NCBI GenBank assembly: GCA_965219405.1
Contig: OZ244736.1
Span: 1,178,001 to 1,242,000, forward strand
Length of the DNA: 64,000 nt
Source: VXMO01 sp965219405
Lineage (GTDB): Bacteria; Chloroflexota; Dehalococcoidia; UBA6926
Reading direction: 5' to 3'
Translations under genes and position numbers: made by a program
Shown: in pieces, positions 60,243 to 64,000 of the stretch
Position numbering within the stretch: position 1 is the stretch's first letter
Layout: each line of letters begins with the position of its first letter
The notes under the pieces: generated by a model
Databases searched by the model: none
What the model saw: only the letters and a program-made list of their open reading frames with translations
Told to the model about the DNA's origin: nothing

Positions 60243-61523
60243 CTACTGGCGGTTCTCTTCCTCGTCTTCGCCATCGCCATCGTCGTCAGCGTCTTCCTCG
60301 TCGCCATCGTCGTCGGCGTCTTCCTCGTCACCACCATCATCATCGCCATCGTCGTCGGCGTCTTCCTCGTCACCACCGTCATCGGTGTCGTCCAGGTCGT
60401 CGCCGTTGTCATCGCCATTCATGTCGTCATCATCCATCATCGGGCCGCCATAGGGGGGGGCTCCGCCATCGCCTCCGCGCCTGCGCAGCAGGAAGTAGGC
60501 GCCCACGCCGAGCAGCACCAGGATGATCAGTCCGACGATGACCGCGCCGATGCCAAGTCCACCCTCGTCAGGCTCCGGCGTCGCAGTCGGCTCGACAACG
60601 ACCGGCGTATTTGTCGGCGCCGGCGTGGCCGTGGGCTCCGGCGGTTCCGGTGTTGCCGTTGGCGGTTCCGGCGTATTCGTGGGTATCGGTGGTGTGGGCG
60701 TCGGCGGCACTGCTGTTGGTGTGGCCGTCGGTGGTATTGGTGTGGGAGGCACTGGCGTTGGCGGTATGGGCGTCGCCGTCGGATCCGCCGGCGGCTCTCC
60801 GGACACCCTCACCCGGAACGTTAGTGTGGCCTGGGCATATGGCTTTCCATCGACTGTTGCTGTGATGCTCACGCTTGTGAGGCCCTCTTCCAGCCCCACC
60901 AGCCTCACGTTCGAGCCCTGGATAGTGACCCGTACGATGCCTGGGCGGTCGATGTCAGGAGTGGAATAACTCAACTGCTGCCCGGGAGGGCTAGTTGTAA
61001 ATCCGCTCGCCAAACTGACCGACCTGATGGTGTCCGCAGCCAGATTCTGCTGGGGAATCGTGCCTGCTGTTACGGCGTGGCGCACAGTGATCGCAAGATC
61101 GGCCCATTGAGCGCGGTCGGTCCCGTTTATGGAAAGAGTAGTCACGCCCTCGGCAACGCCTTCAAACGTAATGCTTGTCCGATCGTCCGCCCACGAGAAG
61201 CTTATAGCCTCACCGCCGGTAACTCTGTCAGTAGGAATATCTGGGTCGTCGCCGCCCATTACAGGGAAGGTCCGAGTTTCCCCAACGTCCAACACTAGTA
61301 TGTACGTGGTTAGGGGGTCGGTGGTGGTGATGGTGGGATTAGCTTCAGTGTTGAGATTGGTGGGTTCGTCCTGCGCAACCGCAGGGGCCGTCGCCTGCAT
61401 CATGAGAAACGCGGCAAATACCGCCGCGATGCCGAGGATGAGATATCTACTAGCCGAGTGTGTCAGATACGTGCGTGTGTTTGAGCCGAGCCACGAAACT
61501 GAGCGATAAAGTTCATTTCTCAT
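60243..61523 (-). CDS. Membrane-anchored surface protein with Pro/Thr linker and Asp/Glu cytosolic tail
   Basis: A 426-residue protein starting at the ATG at 61523. Residues 25-50 (YLILGIAAVFAAFLMMQ) form a signal peptide or anchor ending near APAVAQ. The extracellular part (50-235) is beta-rich with two Ig/BIG-like halves (VTTLSINGTD, TSVSITATVDGKPYAQATLTF in part). A Pro/Thr linker with repeated PTP and ATPEP units spans about 235-310. A TM helix (GIGAVIVGLIILVLLGVGAY, about 322-341) is followed by RRRGGDGG and a tail of about 75 residues that is nearly all Asp, Glu and Gly. No family assigned; the tail might bind cations or DNA-binding proteins. Confidence 0.72.
   Translation of the reverse strand: MRNELYRSVSWLGSNTRTYLTHSASRYLILGIAAVFAAFLMMQATAPAVAQDEPTNLNTEANPTITTTDPLTTYILVLDVGETRTFPVMGGDDPDIPTDRVTGGEAISFSWADDRTSITFEGVAEGVTTLSINGTDRAQWADLAITVRHAVTAGTIPQQNLAADTIRSVSLASGFTTSPPGQQLSYSTPDIDRPGIVRVTIQGSNVRLVGLEEGLTSVSITATVDGKPYAQATLTFRVRVSGEPPADPTATPIPPTPVPPTPIPPTATPTAVPPTPTPPIPTNTPEPPTATPEPPEPTATPAPTNTPVVVEPTATPEPDEGGLGIGAVIVGLIILVLLGVGAYFLLRRRGGDGGAPPYGGPMMDDDDMNGDDNGDDLDDTDDGGDEEDADDDGDDDGGDEEDADDDGDEEDADDDGDGEDEEENRQ
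60276..60371 (-). repeat. 27-bp tandem-type repeats encoding the acidic tail
   Basis: The unit GCCATCGTCGTCGGCGTCTTCCTCGTC, given here only by its position, occurs at 60276-60302 (one change), 60303-60329 and 60345-60371. It encodes DEEDADDDG. It is prone to slippage, so tail length may vary between strains. Confidence 0.75.
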
Positions 61524-61673
61524 GGACGCCGTACTTTCCTTTCCGCAGCCGCGCTTTATGCGGTCTAACCTGTCAGAACATGCCTGACAGTCCGCCTCCC
61601 CGTGGACCCGCGTACGGGACGCGGATGCGCCAACGCGCAGCCATGCACGGGTTGCATGACCCTTGTCCGTCAG

Positions 61674-61702
61674 ATTGTAGCAAGTGTCAACCCTACTCGC
61701 AA
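61674..61702 (-). promoter_or_regulatory. Promoter of the surface protein gene
   Basis: Minus strand TTGCGA (61697-61702), 17 bp, TACAAT (61674-61679, five of six), about 150 bp before the ATG at 61523. The leader (61524-61665) shows nothing else recognisable. Confidence 0.55.
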
Positions 61703-61773
61703 CACCCAACGGTCATGCGACGTAGACTGTTTCAGTCGGAAAACATTAGTCATTGGGCAGGGAGGCGTTCACG

Positions 61774-62022
61774 ATGGTAGGCCTTGACCGCGCAACTCTT
61801 GAATCAACCTTTAATCAACTCGTGTATGAGCATAATACCGCCTGGGTGAACGCGCTGAACCCGGAGCACCCGTCCTATAATCCCGTGCTGCGCCTCTCTG
61901 ACCAGAACGAGCGGGCCAAGCACGGGGACACGCATGCGGACATGGAAGCGCGGATCAAGATCATCTGCTCCGCGATGCTCGACGTGATTGCGGAGAACAA
62001 CCGGGCGCTGGGGGGAGGTTAG
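61774..62022 (+). CDS. Hypothetical protein, 82 residues
   Basis: Unrecognised small soluble protein. AGGGAGG lies 9 bp before the ATG at 61774. It is predicted mostly helical, with an aromatic-rich N-terminal half (FNQLVYEHNTAWVNALNPEH) and a second helix DMEARIKIICSAMLDVIAENN. No signal or TM segment. It is divergent from the surface protein and convergent with the coiled-coil protein that follows. Confidence 0.6.
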   Translation: MVGLDRATLESTFNQLVYEHNTAWVNALNPEHPSYNPVLRLSDQNERAKHGDTHADMEARIKIICSAMLDVIAENNRALGGG

Positions 62023-62037
62023 GAGAAACGGCGGGGG

Positions 62038-62316
62038 TTAGGCGGCGAGTACGACCGCAGCGACCGTGGCGGCCAGCGTGCCGATAATTCCGGCGCTGGC
62101 AATAATGAGAATATTGCGCAGGCTGTCAATCTTACTGTCGAGGGCCGTAAGGCGGGTGTCGATAGACGTGAACCGCGTGTTGATATTCTCGTTCATATCG
62201 CTGAACCGGGCGTTGATGTTCTCGTTCATATCGCCGAGGCGCGCGTCAACCTGAACCAGCTGGCCTTCTAGATTGCTCAGCCGCTGCTCAGTGTTTGCCG
62301 GAGTCTCCGTGGTCAC
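62038..62316 (-). CDS. Small heptad-repeat coiled-coil protein with C-terminal membrane segment
   Basis: A 92-residue protein. Residues 9-68 form a continuous coiled coil with near-repeats, MNENINARFSD and MNENINTRFTS, then IDTRLTALDSKIDSL. Residues about 69-92 (ILIIASAGIIGTLAATVAAVV) are a single TM segment at the C-terminus. Similar in plan to the 76-residue protein at 6942-7172. Such proteins tend to form trimeric or tetrameric bundles; function unknown. Confidence 0.7.
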   Translation of the reverse strand: MTTETPANTEQRLSNLEGQLVQVDARLGDMNENINARFSDMNENINTRFTSIDTRLTALDSKIDSLRNILIIASAGIIGTLAATVAAVVLAA

Positions 62317-62374
62317 GATACATGGCCCCTATCTGTGGCCAGTGTAACAGAGTTGGATAAGGCCAAAGGGAGCC

Positions 62375-63214
62375 TTAAAGAACCTGCCAGGAGCGCTTGC
62401 CGTCAAGGCGAACGACACGACCGATGTTGGTTCCCACCGGCATGTGACCCGAAGCAACCGCGAGCCCCTCATCCTCAAGACGCTGAACCAGCGAGGCCCG
62501 CGTTTGCGCGGCGAGCGGCTTATCGACGTCAAAGCCCACGTTCCATGACGTCTCCGTCAACTGCGCGGCCGTGTGTAAGGCGTCACCGATGATGATGGCC
62601 CTCTCGCCGCCGGAGCTGATCAGGAAGCACTGGTGGCCGGGCGTGTGGCCGGGGGTGACGAACGTGGTGATCTCGTCCGTGATGGCCTCGTTGTCGCCGA
62701 CAAGCTCCATCGCGTTGAGGCCCTGCAGGGGGATGACGCTGTTCTCCATGTGGGGAGAATTCGGCAGGACGTCCGCGGATGTGAAATAGTCCCAGTCGCC
62801 CTGCGGAACGGTGTACGTGGCGTTCGGGAACGTGGCGCGGGCCGCGTCGCCGTCCCACGTAACGTTCCAGCCCACGTGGTCGCCATGAAGGTGCGTAATA
62901 AGGACGCGGGAGATCTCATCCGGGCTGATGCCCGCCCCGTTCAGTTGATCCATGAGTTGGCCGCCGATGCCGCCCATCGCCTCGAAAGGCCCCTGCCCCA
63001 GGCCGGTGTCTACCAGCATGGTTTGCCCGCCGGAGCGGAGGGCAAAGAAGCCCATCTGGAAGGGGAGCAGGCCGTCCGGCGTCATGGTGTCCTTGTAGGC
63101 GTCCCATGATGCGGCGGGAACGTCCGGGAAGACCATCGCCGGATCACGCGGCGCGGGCCCAATATCCACAAATGCCAAAATCTCAACGTTTCCAACAGTA
63201 ATACGGTCAGTCAT
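62375..63214 (-). CDS. Metallo-beta-lactamase fold hydrolase
   Basis: A 279-residue MBL-fold protein with the HLHGDHVGW motif (about 109-117), zinc His in TPGHTPGHQCF (about 185-195) and Asp in IIIGDALHTA. The MLVDTGLG segment is the usual second strand. It resembles the quorum-quenching lactonase/AttM-AiiA-like and methyl-parathion-hydrolase-like branches, but the substrate cannot be told. No signal peptide. It stands alone upstream of a HicAB pair. Confidence 0.9.
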   Translation of the reverse strand: MTDRITVGNVEILAFVDIGPAPRDPAMVFPDVPAASWDAYKDTMTPDGLLPFQMGFFALRSGGQTMLVDTGLGQGPFEAMGGIGGQLMDQLNGAGISPDEISRVLITHLHGDHVGWNVTWDGDAARATFPNATYTVPQGDWDYFTSADVLPNSPHMENSVIPLQGLNAMELVGDNEAITDEITTFVTPGHTPGHQCFLISSGGERAIIIGDALHTAAQLTETSWNVGFDVDKPLAAQTRASLVQRLEDEGLAVASGHMPVGTNIGRVVRLDGKRSWQVL

Positions 63215-63270
63215 GATGCGGTTTCCTCTTCTCCATGCGAATGCTTGCAGCCTCTTCCGAATGCGGGCGA

Positions 63271-63483
63271 TTAAGCGAAATACAGGCGATCACCCTTCGG
63301 CTGAGGCACCTCCTCCTTGCGCTCCTGAGCGACCTCAATCCAGAAGTCCATGGCTTCGGTGATGCTCTTGAGCGCCTCCTCATAGGTGTCCCCGTGCGCC
63401 ATGCACCCCGGCAACTCCGGCACATCGGCGATGTAAACCTTGTCGACGTTGCTCCAGTAGATGATTATCTCGTACTTCAGCAC
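63271..63483 (-). CDS. hicB: HicB-family antitoxin
   Basis: A 70-residue HicB-like protein: the partial RNase H-like fold with YIADVPELPGCMAHGDTYEEAL is the family signature, followed by SITEAMDFWIEVAQE. It neutralises HicA. No C-terminal DNA-binding domain is visible, so autoregulation may rest with the complex or be absent. The GTG start overlaps the hicA stop by 1 bp (TAGTG), giving the usual toxin-first order. Confidence 0.88.
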   Translation of the reverse strand: MLKYEIIIYWSNVDKVYIADVPELPGCMAHGDTYEEALKSITEAMDFWIEVAQERKEEVPQPKGDRLYFA

Positions 63484-63767
63484 TACTCACCTCTCAGAAT
63501 GTTGTGCTTTTCGATGTACTTCCGAACCTGCTGAACCTGATAGGCCTTTGCCTGCCCGCGCAATGGCTGCAAGTTTAGTTGATCCCGTATGCCGTCCCTA
63601 TAGAAAATGTGGTGGCTGCCTTTGATCCGCTCCTTGAATCCAAGACGGCGCAGATACGCGACGAGGTCGTTGAATCGAATGTTAGCTGACGAGCGACCAT
63701 ACAAAATCCTCCGCGCCAGTCTGTCATCCCCGTTCACCACATCATCGTAACCCGTTAAGTGACGCAC
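63483..63767 (-). CDS. hicA: HicA-like mRNA interferase toxin
   Basis: A 94-residue protein with the dsRBD-like HicA fold. FNDLVAYLRRLGFKERIKGSHHIFYRDG (quoted in part) carries the catalytic His in GSHHIFY, and the LQPLRGQAKAYQVQQVRKYI end is typical of HicA's C-terminus. The N-terminal 28 residues are atypical, and a start at the GTG in DDVVNGDD is possible. HicA cleaves mRNAs when freed from HicB. Confidence 0.85.
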   Translation of the reverse strand: MRHLTGYDDVVNGDDRLARRILYGRSSANIRFNDLVAYLRRLGFKERIKGSHHIFYRDGIRDQLNLQPLRGQAKAYQVQQVRKYIEKHNILRGE

Positions 63768-63839
63768 GGGTAACAGCGCACCCGCCGACGTCGTCCCCGA
63801 TGCTATACTGCGGCAAATGACGCGTGTGTGGGCTGGCTG

Positions 63840-64000
63840 ATGCGCCGAATCTATCTGGGCTCCCTTGAGCCGCGCCTCGGAAAAACCGTGATTGCCTCGG
63901 CGCTTGCGCGTCTCGCGGGCGACGGTGCGGCCTTTCGAACAACTGCCCCCAAGGGCAACGCCGCAGAACCTGAAGACACCCGCCTCTTTCCCGCCGATCC
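63840..64000 (+). CDS. P-loop protein, N-terminal part only (BioD/Pta-like)
   Basis: The reading frame opens at ATG 63840 and runs off the window at 64000 after about 53 residues. RRIYLGSLEPRLGKTVIASALARL resembles the N-terminal BioD-like P-loop domain of long phosphate acetyltransferases and dethiobiotin synthetases (the start is quoted only in part). A TATACT box lies at 63802-63807. The truncation is by the window, not by mutation. The full identity needs the neighbouring sequence. Confidence 0.55.
   Translation, partial: MRRIYLGSLEPRLGKTVIASALARLAGDGAAFRTTAPKGNAAEPEDTRLFPAD

Noticed and set aside
60276..60371. A CRISPR array or minisatellite of regulatory nature
   Set aside because: The repeats are in frame inside a gene and encode an acidic tail, with no unique spacers of regular length.

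Overview
The window is a gene-dense stretch (about 60% G+C by eye) of a bacterial chromosome. Gene content and order suggest a Chloroflexota bacterium, perhaps of the Dehalococcoidia/SAR202 kind. This is an inference from dprA-topA-xerC and efp/pepQ/aroQ synteny, a B12-dependent ribonucleotide reductase next to nrdR, a collagen-like lipoprotein and short intergenic repeats; no 16S or marker tree can be run here. I see no prophage, IS element or CRISPR array. Mobile or repetitive DNA is limited to small dispersed repeats.

Layout. 1-3742: protein quality control (tig, clpP, clpX). 3749-7172: formyltransferase-like, retropepsin-like, class V aminotransferase, PHP and small membrane proteins. 7205-14179 (minus): dprA-topA-xerC-aroQ-pepQ-efp. 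14306-14498: two tRNA-Ser. 14737-15330: collagen-like lipoprotein. 15534-20333 (minus): CBS/DUF21 protein, rnhB, DinB-like, mnmA, EamA transporter. 20378-21206: convergent rsfS and ndk. 21312-24664: MarR regulator with two MFS exporters. 24705-25900: tsaE-tsaB. 26121-29911: methyltransferase, zinc alcohol dehydrogenase, recN. 30020-34761: a tight five-gene set (GTP cyclohydrolase II/RibD-reductase fusion, MDR dehydrogenase, divergent PTPS, GT4 glycosyltransferase, methyltransferase) that reads like a pathway for a modified, possibly glycosylated, pterin or deazaflavin-like molecule. 34771-43392 (minus): assimilatory sulfate reduction plus siroheme synthesis (cysH, cysC, sat, sir, second hemD, met8-like, cobA-hemD, hemC), behind a long leader with a promoter and an internal terminator. 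44669-45635: smpB and tmRNA. 45934-49253: nrdR-nrdJ. 49417-57454 (minus): NmrA-like reductase, pepA, P-loop kinase, plsY, a PadR-regulated membrane protein, MFS, proC-yggT. 57619-57694: tRNA-Asn. 57891-64000: molybdenum hydroxylase large subunit, a surface protein with Pro/Thr linker and Asp/Glu tail, MBL hydrolase, HicAB toxin-antitoxin, and a truncated P-loop gene at the edge.

The points most worth a second look are: (1) the 30-34.8 kb cluster, where the PTPS homologue seems to have lost its canonical Cys and His catalytic residues; (2) a module shared by the 3' flanks of tmRNA and tRNA-Asn, a 16-bp identity followed by two copies of a 24-bp repeat about 70-77 bp apart, with related copies elsewhere; (3) a hairpin repeat inserted in frame in the molybdenum hydroxylase gene; (4) the attenuator-like leader of the sulfur operon; (5) trigger factor with an acidic insert inside its PPIase domain.
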